Made by a program: the position numbers and the translations under genes. This document shows positions 1 to 7,748 of a stretch of DNA of 13,121 nucleotides, in pieces. Position 1 is the stretch's first letter. The number at the start of each line of letters is the position of its first letter. The notes under the pieces are model-generated. The model saw only the letters and a list, made by a program, of their open reading frames with translations, was not told where the DNA came from and searched no databases. The DNA comes from an uncultured Desulfovibrio sp. (lineage in GTDB: Bacteria > Desulfobacterota > Desulfovibrionia > Desulfovibrionales > Desulfovibrionaceae), in NCBI GenBank assembly GCA_946490455.1, contig CAMLXE010000017.1, forward strand, positions 1 through 13,121, given 5' to 3'.

Positions 1-1307
1 AGTTCCGTTTTGCTGATACACAGGATTTCATTATGGGAGGCATTCTTGAACCCCAATGGAATCACTGGTTGCTTGGGCTGCTTCTGGAACGGTCATGGCC
101 TGATTGCTGGAACAGAGTGGAAGTTGCTCCTCTGATTCGTGAACCACACGTTGCAGAAAAGGAATCTCCTTTCCGGCGTCTGGCGCGTGTTCTTGTCTTT
201 GGCCTTCCCTTTCCCCGAATTAAGGGATTCAGCATGCGGGAATCGCTGAGGCTGTCCCTTACTCTGCTGAAAAACAGGAACAGTGAAGATGATACGCTCC
301 CCTTGCAGAAATTGGGGATACCAGGCTTATTGCAGAACAGTCCTCTCCCTCTTGGCTTTTCACTAAAGGAAGCACGAGATCTTGCCATCAGACTTCTGCC
401 CCTTTCCCTGCTCGAAGCGGAGGTGCCGAAAAAATGTAATGGCCTTCCTCTGATTCGTACACGGGTTGTGAGCGTGGCTGCATGTGAGGATGACGCGTAC
501 AGATTGCGTATGGGACAGGCTCGTGGAAAGGGATGCCGGATGCTGTTTATTCAGCATGGTGGTGAATACGGCTTTGTACGTACTTCTGTAGCGTATCCAG
601 CTGTGGAATACCGCCAGCATCGTTTCATAACATGGGGATGGAGTCGGCATGGCTCAATGCCCGGTAACTTCCTGCCATTACCTCATCCTCAGCTTGCGGC
701 CATTCGTGGTGTCCACAAGGAGACAGCGCCGCAGCTCTTGCTGGTAGGGACAGAAATGGCCTCTCTGCCCTACACTCTGAAATCCATGTTGCGTGGGCGG
801 CAGTTCTTTGCATACCGGGAAGACAAGGTACGCTTTCTTGCTGCGTTGAGTCAGCATATCCGGATGAATACGCTGTACCGTCCGTATTTTGATGTTCCTT
901 CATCACTGAAGGATGCAGAATGGGTCTTACCTCATTTTCCTGAGGTCAAACGGTGTACAGGACCACTGGAGCCTCATCTGTTCGGATGCCGTCTTCTGGT
1001 CCTTGACCATGCAGGAACGACTCTGGGACAGGCCCTTGCTGCCAATATCCCTTTTCTTCTGTTCTGGCGTCCTGACCCGGGACGTTTTACTCCGGAAGTC
1101 CTGCCATTACTGGATGCTCTGCGTGATGCAGGAATTTTGCATGATACGCCGGAAGCTGCTGCGGAACAGGCCATGCGGGTCTGGGATAATGTGGATGCGT
1201 GGTGGAAGACGACATATCCGGCCAGAAAGCAATGGGCTGATCTGCATGCACTGACAATGGAAGGGCCAGTTCTTCCCTTGTGGATTCGGGCACTGTCATC
1301 CATATAG
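1..1307 (+). CDS. LIC12162-type putative transferase, 5' end cut by window edge
   Basis: The reading frame is open from base 3 with no stop, so the first in-frame ATG at 33 is probably internal and the N-terminus lies outside the window. About 434 residues are visible. Counting from the Met at 33, the hallmarks are QHGGEYG near 174-180, TWGW near 200-203 and LDHAGTTLGQALAANIPFL near 324-342. The last resembles the sugar-nucleotide-binding half of a GT-B fold, where a gatekeeping Ser/Thr loop precedes a helix. This combination recalls the LIC12162 family of putative transferases found in surface-polysaccharide and O-antigen loci. Family members are usually near 600 residues, so perhaps 150 are missing here. 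No signal peptide or membrane segment is seen, so it is presumably cytoplasmic. The family name rests on motif memory; the exact reaction and sugar are unknown. It converges with the lipoprotein gene downstream, 182 bases away. Confidence 0.75.
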   Translation, partial: FRFADTQDFIMGGILEPQWNHWLLGLLLERSWPDCWNRVEVAPLIREPHVAEKESPFRRLARVLVFGLPFPRIKGFSMRESLRLSLTLLKNRNSEDDTLPLQKLGIPGLLQNSPLPLGFSLKEARDLAIRLLPLSLLEAEVPKKCNGLPLIRTRVVSVAACEDDAYRLRMGQARGKGCRMLFIQHGGEYGFVRTSVAYPAVEYRQHRFITWGWSRHGSMPGNFLPLPHPQLAAIRGVHKETAPQLLLVGTEMASLPYTLKSMLRGRQFFAYREDKVRFLAALSQHIRMNTLYRPYFDVPSSLKDAEWVLPHFPEVKRCTGPLEPHLFGCRLLVLDHAGTTLGQALAANIPFLLFWRPDPGRFTPEVLPLLDALRDAGILHDTPEAAAEQAMRVWDNVDAWWKTTYPARKQWADLHALTMEGPVLPLWIRALSSI

Positions 1308-1489
1308 CGTATGCAAAGCAATCCAAATCACAGATTCCGACCTTAACACCCACTTTTTAGGTAGCTGGAGATGGTGCAGGAGTCTCTGGCAAGATCATTT
1401 CGTCAGCTGTTATACGGATCTTATTTCTGTGTGGGATGTTTTATGGGGGAATTCCTTCGTTGATGTGCTGTATTCGCAAGGGGAAACGA

Positions 1490-2371
1490 TTACGGAATGC
1501 TGTAGGTAACGCGCAATTCGTTATCTACGAAAACATCTGTCTGCATGGTCTTGCCAACAGCCTGTGCGGCAGCAGCTGCAAGCTGAGGAAGAATCTGTTG
1601 AGTATTGGGTCGGGAGCCTCCACTTGAGACTTCCACGCGCCAGACAACGGCTTCAGGTGGAATTCCAGCCTGATCGGAAGCAAGAATGGGTGGTGCATAG
1701 GGACCCTGCTGGGCCTTCTTCGACACCTTTCCGGCAGTATCTGAGGTATCATCCAGACGCAGCGGTGGTGCATAGGGAGGCTTTGAGGGATCGTCCTGAC
1801 TGATTGAAGCGTTCATGGATGGTATTTGTGATACAGACTCTTCTGCTCCCGTTGCAGTGTGACTGAGAATGGCAGCCTTTACTTCTGGAGACAGCATATC
1901 TGCACGAAGGGCTTCAACAGTCAGACTTCGTGTGTAGATTGTGTGAATACGAGGTTCAACATAGCCCCCATAGAAGGGACCGTAGGGCCGATATCTCCAG
2001 CCCGTACCTATTCCAAGACCGTAGCGGGGAACTGGAACAAATTCCTGAATATACTGAGGCCTGCTGGTATTCCAGCGAATGCGGACGAGGACGTCCGCAT
2101 GTTCAGCCTGGGCCGGATTGGAGAGCCATTTCCAGTCGTACGAGGTCAATACGGTGGCCAAAGATGCGGCAGTCTGTTCCACGAGAAGCTGTGTGGATGG
2201 GTCGTCAGAGAGCATTCCTGTGCCCGGAACGGCAGCCCATGTCACTCCGGAGGGGACAACAGGTTCGGAAACAGACTGAACTGAGGCGGCAATGCGGCTT
2301 CCACAACCTGCAGTGGCCATTCCCGATATGACAAGCAGAAGCAGAAGAAGGAATGTGACTGTATGACGCAT
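1490..2371 (-). CDS. DUF4136-like outer-membrane lipoprotein
   Basis: A 293-residue secreted lipoprotein. I start it at the ATG at 2371, not the in-frame ATG at 2413, because AAAGGAGG stands 6 bases before it and a signal peptide begins at once (MRHT, then a Leu-rich core). Cleavage is predicted before Cys23 in the sequence MATAGC, a slightly atypical lipobox with Thr at -3. The mature part has an N-terminal domain with an aromatic Gly/Tyr/Pro stretch (GWRYRPYGPFYGGY), followed by a strand-like segment. A low-complexity linker carries the element PYAPP twice, and a final Ala-rich helix and strand begin with VVWRVEV. The Tyr/Gly-rich middle and the VWR segment are reminiscent of DUF4136 lipoproteins, whose role is unknown. 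This assignment is tentative; the lipoprotein nature is firmer. It lies 59 bases downstream of the 145-residue gene on the same strand and may share its transcript. Confidence 0.75.
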   Translation of the reverse strand: MRHTVTFLLLLLLVISGMATAGCGSRIAASVQSVSEPVVPSGVTWAAVPGTGMLSDDPSTQLLVEQTAASLATVLTSYDWKWLSNPAQAEHADVLVRIRWNTSRPQYIQEFVPVPRYGLGIGTGWRYRPYGPFYGGYVEPRIHTIYTRSLTVEALRADMLSPEVKAAILSHTATGAEESVSQIPSMNASISQDDPSKPPYAPPLRLDDTSDTAGKVSKKAQQGPYAPPILASDQAGIPPEAVVWRVEVSSGGSRPNTQQILPQLAAAAAQAVGKTMQTDVFVDNELRVTYSIP

Positions 2372-2430
2372 TGAATGCCTCCTTTCCTCCCTCACATCAT
2401 ATGGAAAAGCCATGGAGTCCGCAATCCGAT

Positions 2431-2868
2431 TTATTCCGGCGAGCTGTCCTCCTTTTGTCCATTCAAGCCAAAACGATCAGGGAGCTTTTCCCAGTACCAC
2501 TCTCCGACCAGTGTTCCATCCCCGGGGTTCCAATTCCCAGATGACTCAAAGAATTCCAGTAACCTGGCTTCTTCTTTTGGAAGTCTTGTCTCGTGATTTT
2601 TCAGAGCATGTTCCCTGAAGAGGACGGCCATGTCTTCCACGAGATTCATCCAGTGACTTTCATCGGAGTGAGGCAGGGTTGCCAATTCATGGAAAAAGTG
2701 TTCTGTAAAAGGGCTAATCCCGTGGATAATGGAGTCCATGAGTTCTTGAGATTCCTGTATAAGGCAAAGTCCATTCAAAACCAGAGCACCCAGTTCGGCA
2801 TGCTCTACAGGAAGTTCGGAAAGTCTGTTGTATCCTTCCGAAATCCTTTTTCTATATGTAAGATCCAT
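2431..2868 (-). CDS. hypothetical protein, 145 aa, helical and acidic
   Basis: I do not recognise a family. The product is 145 residues, with no signal peptide or membrane span. It appears mostly alpha-helical, with many Glu, Leu and His residues, and ends in a polar tail. The middle contains HFFHELATLPHSDESHW, and the C-terminal part is Trp/Gly-rich (SGNWNPGDGTLVGEWYW). The start at 2868 is supported by GGAGGGGAA directly upstream. That Shine-Dalgarno lies within the same palindrome that serves the divergent TPR lipoprotein gene. Coding is supported by the good ribosome site, a sensible amino-acid composition and the orderly position 59 bases ahead of the lipoprotein gene on the same strand. 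It is likely a cytoplasmic protein of restricted distribution. Confidence 0.65.
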   Translation of the reverse strand: MDLTYRKRISEGYNRLSELPVEHAELGALVLNGLCLIQESQELMDSIIHGISPFTEHFFHELATLPHSDESHWMNLVEDMAVLFREHALKNHETRLPKEEARLLEFFESSGNWNPGDGTLVGEWYWEKLPDRFGLNGQKEDSSPE

Positions 2869-2870
2869 TT

Positions 2871-2886
2871 CCCCTCCGGAGAAAAT
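2871..2886. promoter_or_regulatory. Palindromic Shine-Dalgarno shared by two divergent genes
   Basis: CTCCGGAG at 2874-2881 reads the same on both strands. On the plus strand its GGAG is 5 bases before the ATG at 2887; on the minus strand GGAGGGG is about 5 bases before the ATG at 2868. If both starts are real, the two messages must overlap at their 5' ends, because neither promoter fits in the 18-base gap. Confidence 0.45.
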
Positions 2887-3546
2887 ATGTGTTCTTTGAA
2901 ATATAAATCAATTTATTTATATTTGTTTTCCGAATCAAGATTTAATTCACAGTATTGGGGCAAAAATTTAAGAATTCTCTGTTTTTTGCTGATGGGATTT
3001 CTTTTTTCTGGATGTGCCTTGCTGGAATCTCCACCGGACCCGCCAAAGCCTGTCAATCTTTCTGGAGCAAGCGGAAAACTGGATCCGGAAGCCGAACGCC
3101 TTTATGGCAAGGCCCGTGTCTTATGGGGTAGAGCCGAAGTGTGCTCCGACCCTGTACAGGCTGTCGAATATCTTGATGAAGCCATCCGTCGTGAACCAGA
3201 CTATGCCGAAGCCTATTTGAGAAGAGGAATGGCCCTCAGTGAACAGGGATATGCCGATGAGGCCTTTGAAGATCTCACGCATGCCATTCGTCTTGATCCA
3301 ACCCCTGATGCCTATGCCTATCGTGGGCTTGCTCTGCTTCGCCAGGGGAATATGAAAGGGGCCAGACAGGACTTTGACGAAGCCATAAGGTTGGCCCCAG
3401 AGAGTTATAGAGCATGGAACTTTAGAGGTGCATCCTGGTTGCAGGAAGGCAATGATGCTGCTGCCTGCGAGGATTTTGAAGAAGGATGTCGGCAGGGGGA
3501 CTGCTCCTTTCTTGAAAAGGCTCGAGATGGGAAGATATGCCAATAG
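2887..3546 (+). CDS. TPR-repeat lipoprotein
   Basis: A 219-residue lipoprotein built mainly of tetratricopeptide repeats. After a hydrophobic stretch (LRILCFLLMGFLF) the lipobox LFSGC puts the lipidated cysteine at residue 43. At least three TPR-like units follow from about residue 85 onward, with typical signatures such as YLDEAIRREPDYAEAYLRRG, DLTHAIRLDP and DFDEAIRLAPESYRAWNFRG. TPR lipoproteins usually act as scaffolds for envelope complexes; no specific partner is suggested here. I chose the ATG at 2887 because GGAG stands 5 bases before it and it is the only ATG ahead of the signal core. The resulting 42-residue signal is long, and the first 25 codons are very AT-rich (Tyr, Lys, Ile, Ser). 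A downstream non-ATG start is therefore possible, in which case this segment would be promoter DNA. An in-frame ATG further upstream (2593) would overlap the opposite gene and is unlikely. Confidence 0.8.
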   Translation: MCSLKYKSIYLYLFSESRFNSQYWGKNLRILCFLLMGFLFSGCALLESPPDPPKPVNLSGASGKLDPEAERLYGKARVLWGRAEVCSDPVQAVEYLDEAIRREPDYAEAYLRRGMALSEQGYADEAFEDLTHAIRLDPTPDAYAYRGLALLRQGNMKGARQDFDEAIRLAPESYRAWNFRGASWLQEGNDAAACEDFEEGCRQGDCSFLEKARDGKICQ

Positions 3547-3664
3547 GCGAATTGCGAGCTGAAGCAGGCACGCGATGGTTTCTGAACGTTTCCGAGCGAT
3601 GCAGGGAAAGCGTGATACCGCTTTGATCAAAAAGTATTGAGGAAGTTCCCGGGAGCCTCCGGCC

Positions 3665-3694
3665 TTGACAAGATGCTGAAGCCGATGAAATGCT
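3665..3694 (+). promoter_or_regulatory. Candidate promoter for gatC-gatA
   Basis: A perfect TTGACA lies at 3665-3670. At 18 bases spacing, AATGCT (3689-3694) is only a 3 of 6 match to the -10 consensus. It lies about 60 bases before the gatC start in a 208-base stretch without a gene. The -35 match is strong and the -10 weak, so this is a suggestion only. Confidence 0.25.
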
Positions 3695-3754
3695 CTTCGG
3701 AAATGTTTCGTGTATCCAGAATACAAAAGCTCAATTTCATCTGAAGGATTCTTT

Positions 3755-4036
3755 ATGCTTACTACTGATGACATGACGCACCTTGCCCGCCTTGCCCGTC
3801 TTGCACCTGAAGCGGATGTGCTTGCCAGGTTTGAAACGCAGTGCGCGGATATTCTTTCATATATGGATGTATTGTCCGAGGTGGACACAACAGAAGTGGA
3901 ACCTCTGTATAGCCCTGTGGAGCATGCAACCCCGTATCGAGCCGATATTCCCGAGCATAAGCGCAATCGGGAAGAAATTCTTGCGAATGCACCGGAAACG
4001 GATGGAACCTTCTTTATTGTTCCCCGTATTGTCTGA
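3755..4036 (+). CDS. gatC: Aspartyl/glutamyl-tRNA amidotransferase subunit C
   Basis: A 93-residue protein of normal GatC length. GatC wraps around GatA and helps hold the GatCAB complex that converts misacylated Asp-tRNA(Asn) or Glu-tRNA(Gln) to the amidated form in the cytoplasm. Typical features are the N-terminal MTHLARLARL helix, the central helix with ILSYMDVLSEVDTTEVEPLY, and the extended HATPYRADI segment near the C-terminus. I start at 3755 because AAGGA lies 7 bases before this ATG and the family begins at this point; the in-frame ATG at 3710 would add 15 atypical residues. gatA follows 84 bases later on the same strand, which strongly supports the call. gatB is not in the window. 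Confidence 0.93.
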   Translation: MLTTDDMTHLARLARLAPEADVLARFETQCADILSYMDVLSEVDTTEVEPLYSPVEHATPYRADIPEHKRNREEILANAPETDGTFFIVPRIV

Positions 4037-4120
4037 GGTCCGTGCGTTTTTTCAGAAAGTTTCAACTTCGTTTGCTGACTGAATTCATGTTTTTTTCATA
4101 CTTCCATAATGAGGTTTCCC

Positions 4121-5590
4121 ATGTCTGAACTTGTCCGGGCTTCTCTTGCCCAGATTCGGAAACAGCTCGCCACGCGCGAAGTTTCGGCTGAAGAAGTAAC
4201 ACGCAGCTGTCTTGAACGCATTGCAGAAACGGAACCATCCGTCCATGCCCTGATTTCCGTACGTGAGCAGGCAGTGGAGGAAGCCCGTCTTCTGGACGGA
4301 CAGGGGCCGGATGCGAGCAAGCCGCTGTGGGGTGTTCCTGTTACGGTCAAGGATGTCATTGCTACCAAAGGAACCCGTACAACCGCCGGTTCAAAGATTC
4401 TCGGCAATTTCGTTCCGTTTTATGATGCCTTTGTTGTTCAACGCCTGAAAGAAGCAGGGGCCATTATTCTTGGCAAGAACAACATGGACGAGTTTGCCAT
4501 GGGGTCTTCTACGGAAAACTCTGCCTTTGGTCCCACCGCCAATCCCTGGGATACGTCACGGATTCCGGGAGGTTCCAGTGGAGGGTCTGCCGCCAGTGTG
4601 GCTGCCTGCCAGTGTTATGCCTCTCTGGGGACCGATACGGGCGGTTCCATTCGTCAGCCTGCAGCGCTGTGCGGATGTGTCGGGCTGAAGCCTACCTATG
4701 GACGTGTGTCCCGGTATGGTGTGATTGCCTACGGTTCTTCTCTTGATCAGGTGGGGCCGTTCGCGCGTACGGTTGAAGACGCTGCTGTCATGCTTTCGGT
4801 CATTGCTGGACACGACCGGCGCGATTCTACTTCTTCTCCTCATCCTGTTGAGGATTATACAGTTTTTACCCGTAAGGACCTCAAGGGTGTTCGTCTGGGA
4901 ATTCCGAAAGAATTCATGGCCGAAGGCCTGGATGGCAGTGTTGCTGAAGTATGTAAGGCCGCTCTTGCCAGGGCCGAGAGTCTTGGTGCAACTCTGGTAG
5001 AGGTTTCTCTTCCCCATGCTACGCGGCATGCCATCGCTGCCTACTATATTGTGGCAATGGCAGAAGCCAGTTCCAACCTGTCCCGTTTTGACGGGGTCCG
5101 TTACGGATATCGGACAGAGTCGCCTGTTTCTTTGGATGAACTGTATACCCGTTCTCGGACGGAAGGTTTTGGTACCGAGGTTCAGAGACGTATCCTGCTG
5201 GGAACCTATGTTCTGTCTGCAGGTTATTACGATGCCTATTATCGCAAGGCTGCACAGGTCAGACGGATTGTTCGCGAAGACTATCTTGCTGCACTGGATA
5301 CCTGTGACGCTCTGTTCTGTCCGGTATCTCCGGTAACAGCATGGAAGCTTGGCTCTATCATTGATGATCCACTGAAAATGTATCTCATGGATATCTATAC
5401 AGTTTCGCTTAATCTTTCCGGCTTGCCAGGGGTGTCTTTCCCCGTAGGCCTTGCTGACGGACTCCCTGTAGGCATGCAGCTCATTGGGCGAGCTTTCGAT
5501 GAGGCTGGCATTTTGTCTTTGGGCAATCTGCTTTGTGATGCCAATGTGGCACAGCAGAAAATGCAGCCCGAACTGAAAAAGTCAGTTTGA
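4121..5590 (+). CDS. gatA: Glutamyl-tRNA(Gln)/aspartyl-tRNA(Asn) amidotransferase subunit A
   Basis: The glutaminase subunit of GatCAB and an amidase-signature enzyme; it releases ammonia from glutamine and feeds it to GatB. At 489 residues it has full family length. The amidase Ser-cis-Ser-Lys triad is intact: Lys77 in TVKD, Ser152 in PGGSSGGSAA and Ser176 in DTGGSIRQP. These have the same spacing as Lys79/Ser154/Ser178 of the Staphylococcus enzyme. The NMDEFAMGSSTENSAFG segment (near 121-137) and GLKPTYGRVSRYG are diagnostic of GatA rather than other amidases. The start at 4121 (MSELVRA) has TGAGG 7 bases upstream; the ATG at 4109 has no good site. It follows gatC and precedes selB on the same strand, so the three translation genes may be co-transcribed. 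The rest of the enzyme, GatB, must be encoded elsewhere. Confidence 0.96.
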   Translation: MSELVRASLAQIRKQLATREVSAEEVTRSCLERIAETEPSVHALISVREQAVEEARLLDGQGPDASKPLWGVPVTVKDVIATKGTRTTAGSKILGNFVPFYDAFVVQRLKEAGAIILGKNNMDEFAMGSSTENSAFGPTANPWDTSRIPGGSSGGSAASVAACQCYASLGTDTGGSIRQPAALCGCVGLKPTYGRVSRYGVIAYGSSLDQVGPFARTVEDAAVMLSVIAGHDRRDSTSSPHPVEDYTVFTRKDLKGVRLGIPKEFMAEGLDGSVAEVCKAALARAESLGATLVEVSLPHATRHAIAAYYIVAMAEASSNLSRFDGVRYGYRTESPVSLDELYTRSRTEGFGTEVQRRILLGTYVLSAGYYDAYYRKAAQVRRIVREDYLAALDTCDALFCPVSPVTAWKLGSIIDDPLKMYLMDIYTVSLNLSGLPGVSFPVGLADGLPVGMQLIGRAFDEAGILSLGNLLCDANVAQQKMQPELKKSV

Positions 5591-5706
5591 GTGTACAAGA
5601 GCGAGATCGGGTAAGCCTTCTGTTTCTATAGAACGGGGTATTGGCCGGCAGCTTGTTCGGGCTGGAGCGGCATTTTCCGAATATTGTCCGTCTCTGGAGA
5701 GAAAGT

Positions 5707-7644
5707 ATGGCAATCGTAATGGGTACGGCTGGGCATATTGATCATGGCAAGACTTCGCTGGTCCGGTGTCTGACCGGTATCGACTGCGACCGCCTTGAAG
5801 AGGAAAAACGGCGAGGTATCACCATTGAACTGGGGTTTGCCTTCTGCGATCTTCCTGGAGGTGGACGTCTTGGAATCGTAGATGTTCCGGGACATGAGAA
5901 GTTTGTCAAAAATATGGTGGCCGGCGCTTCCGGAATTGATTTTGTGATGCTTGTTGTTGCTGCCGATGAAGGCGTTATGCCGCAGACTCGAGAGCATCTT
6001 GAAATCTGTTCCTTGCTGGGCATTCGTCATGGTCTTGTGGCCGTAACGAAGATTGATATGGTTGATCCTGAATTGCGCGAGCTGGCCATAGAGGACATTA
6101 CCGATTTTCTCAAGGGAACGTTTCTTGAAGGAGCTCCGCTGTTTCCTGTTTCTTCCGTGACGGGAGAGGGTGTGGATGCTCTGCGAGAATACATTGTTGC
6201 TCAGGAAAAAATCCTTTCTCCCAAAAGGCGTACGGATCTTTTCCGGTTGCCTGTGGACAGAGTCTTTACCCTGAAGGGGCATGGGACTGTTGTGACAGGA
6301 ACCATGATTTCGGGAGCCATTCGAGTGGGAGACCCTCTTGTTCTTTTGCCGCGAGGGCTGGAAACTCGGGCTCGAAGTCTGCAGAGTCATGGCGTTTCGG
6401 TAGATGTGGCAGAGGCAGGGCACCGAACCGCTGTCAATGTGCAGGGGCTGGATGTCGCAGATGTGGAAAGGGGAGACGTGCTGGCTTTGCCGGGTACTTT
6501 GTTTCCTGCAGATCGCTGGCTTGTGCGTCTGACCTGCCTGTCTTCTTCGCCCCGGGCCCTGAGGCATCGTGTGGAGGTCCATTTCCACCATGAGGCCAGG
6601 GAAGTCCCTGCCAGACTGTATTTCCTTGATCGTGAACGGCTTGCACCAGGTGAAACGGCACTGTGTGAAGTTCGTACGGAAATCCCTCTGGTGGGTGTAT
6701 TCGGTGATCATTGTGTGGTGCGGGCTTTTTCACCTCTGAGAACAGTCGCAGGTGGTGTTGTACTGAATCCGCTCGATGAAGGGTTGCGACGCAAGGATGC
6801 GACACCGGAACGAATTGCTTCTCTGCTTGGCCTCATTGATGTGGATGAGGAGACACTCGTCCGTACACAGATAGAGCTTGCCGGCTCAAAAGGTGCCAGT
6901 CTGGCTGTCCTTTCTGTCCTGACCAATCTTGATTCCAGAAGGCTGGACAGACACTTGCAGGCCCTGTCCGGGAAAGGAAAGATTTTTTGCTTTGACCGGG
7001 AAGAAAAGGGATATGTTGCTGCTCCAACGGTTGATCTGTTGTGTACGCGCTGTCTTGCAGTAGCAGAAGCCTTTCATGCCCGTGATCCGCTCAAGCCCGG
7101 TATGGCCAGAGGGACACTCATGTCCGGAGGGAGTGGACCCAAAAAATGGAATCAGGGGATTCCCCAGAAGCTGGCCTTTTTCATTGTCGAGCGCCTGCTC
7201 CGTTCGGGACAGCTTGTTTCTGAAGGGGATGTTATCCGAACTGCCGGGCATACAGTTTCTCTTGCTTCCGATCAGGCCGGACTGCACGATGTCATTTTGA
7301 AGCTGTATGCTGACGGAGGTTTCACGCCGCCTACACTTAAGGAAGCCCTCGAAGCGTGCAAGACAAATGCAAAGGCTGCATTGCCCGTCTATAAGGTTCT
7401 GTGTACAGAAGGAGAACTGATCAAGATCAAGGAAGAGCTGTATTACCATGCCCCGATTGTTCAGCAGTTAAAGGAACGTATGCAGGCATGGTTTGCCACG
7501 CATGATGATCTTGATCCGGCAGGGTTCAAGGAACTTTCTGGAGGGTTGAGCCGGAAATATGCGATTCCGTTGCTGGAATATTTTGACAGGGAACGGGTGA
7601 CAATCCGCGTCGGTGACAGGCGACAGCTCAGGGGAAAGAACTGA
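5707..7644 (+). CDS. selB: Selenocysteine-specific translation elongation factor SelB
   Basis: A 645-residue GTPase that carries Sec-tRNA to the ribosome and recognises the SECIS hairpin of selenoprotein mRNAs. The GTP-binding elements are complete: G1 AGHIDHGKTS (near 8-17), G2 RGITIELGFA, G3 DVPGH (59-63) and G4 TKID (114-117). EF-Tu-like beta-barrel domains follow, with VFTLKGHGTVVTGT marking domain II. The C-terminal part, from about residue 370, fits the winged-helix array that binds SECIS RNA. The start at 5707 (MAIVMGTAG) matches the family N-terminus and has GGAG about 9 bases upstream. The longer frame from a TTG at 5641 adds 22 residues not seen in SelB. selB implies that the organism makes selenoproteins, such as formate dehydrogenase or certain hydrogenases. 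selA, selD and the Sec-tRNA gene are not visible here. Confidence 0.96.
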   Translation: MAIVMGTAGHIDHGKTSLVRCLTGIDCDRLEEEKRRGITIELGFAFCDLPGGGRLGIVDVPGHEKFVKNMVAGASGIDFVMLVVAADEGVMPQTREHLEICSLLGIRHGLVAVTKIDMVDPELRELAIEDITDFLKGTFLEGAPLFPVSSVTGEGVDALREYIVAQEKILSPKRRTDLFRLPVDRVFTLKGHGTVVTGTMISGAIRVGDPLVLLPRGLETRARSLQSHGVSVDVAEAGHRTAVNVQGLDVADVERGDVLALPGTLFPADRWLVRLTCLSSSPRALRHRVEVHFHHEAREVPARLYFLDRERLAPGETALCEVRTEIPLVGVFGDHCVVRAFSPLRTVAGGVVLNPLDEGLRRKDATPERIASLLGLIDVDEETLVRTQIELAGSKGASLAVLSVLTNLDSRRLDRHLQALSGKGKIFCFDREEKGYVAAPTVDLLCTRCLAVAEAFHARDPLKPGMARGTLMSGGSGPKKWNQGIPQKLAFFIVERLLRSGQLVSEGDVIRTAGHTVSLASDQAGLHDVILKLYADGGFTPPTLKEALEACKTNAKAALPVYKVLCTEGELIKIKEELYYHAPIVQQLKERMQAWFATHDDLDPAGFKELSGGLSRKYAIPLLEYFDRERVTIRVGDRRQLRGKN

Positions 7645-7718
7645 TGCTGATGTCATAAAATGGGCAGCCTTTTTTTGAAAGAAAGAAGCTGCTTCAACAT
7701 GTCGGAACTTTTAGATTG

Positions 7719-7744
7719 AAATGCCCCGCGTATGCGGGGCATTT
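7719..7744. terminator. Two-way intrinsic terminator between selB and the Fur-family gene
   Basis: A perfect 11-base-pair stem (AAATGCCCCGC pairing with GCGGGGCATTT) surrounds the 4-base loop GTAT. A run rich in T follows on the plus strand at 7745-7763. It ends 4 bases before the stop codon of the convergent fur-type gene and 74 bases after the selB stop. It should serve both converging transcripts. Confidence 0.85.
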
Positions 7745-7748
7745 CTTG

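Noticed and set aside
3121..4065. A 314-codon open frame on the minus strand across the end of the TPR gene and gatC
   Set aside because: It is antisense to the well-supported TPR lipoprotein and gatC genes, has a low-complexity Ser/Arg/Ile-rich composition and no ribosome site that stands out.
5626..6711. A 361-codon open frame on the minus strand inside selB
   Set aside because: It lies fully antisense to selB, which has every GTPase motif; the predicted product is His/Ser/Arg-rich with no family likeness.
7663..7692. Weak inverted repeat GCAGC...GCTGC with a T run after selB, considered as the selB terminator
   Set aside because: Only five good pairs form and the T run lies inside the loop side; the perfect hairpin at 7719-7744 is a far better terminator.
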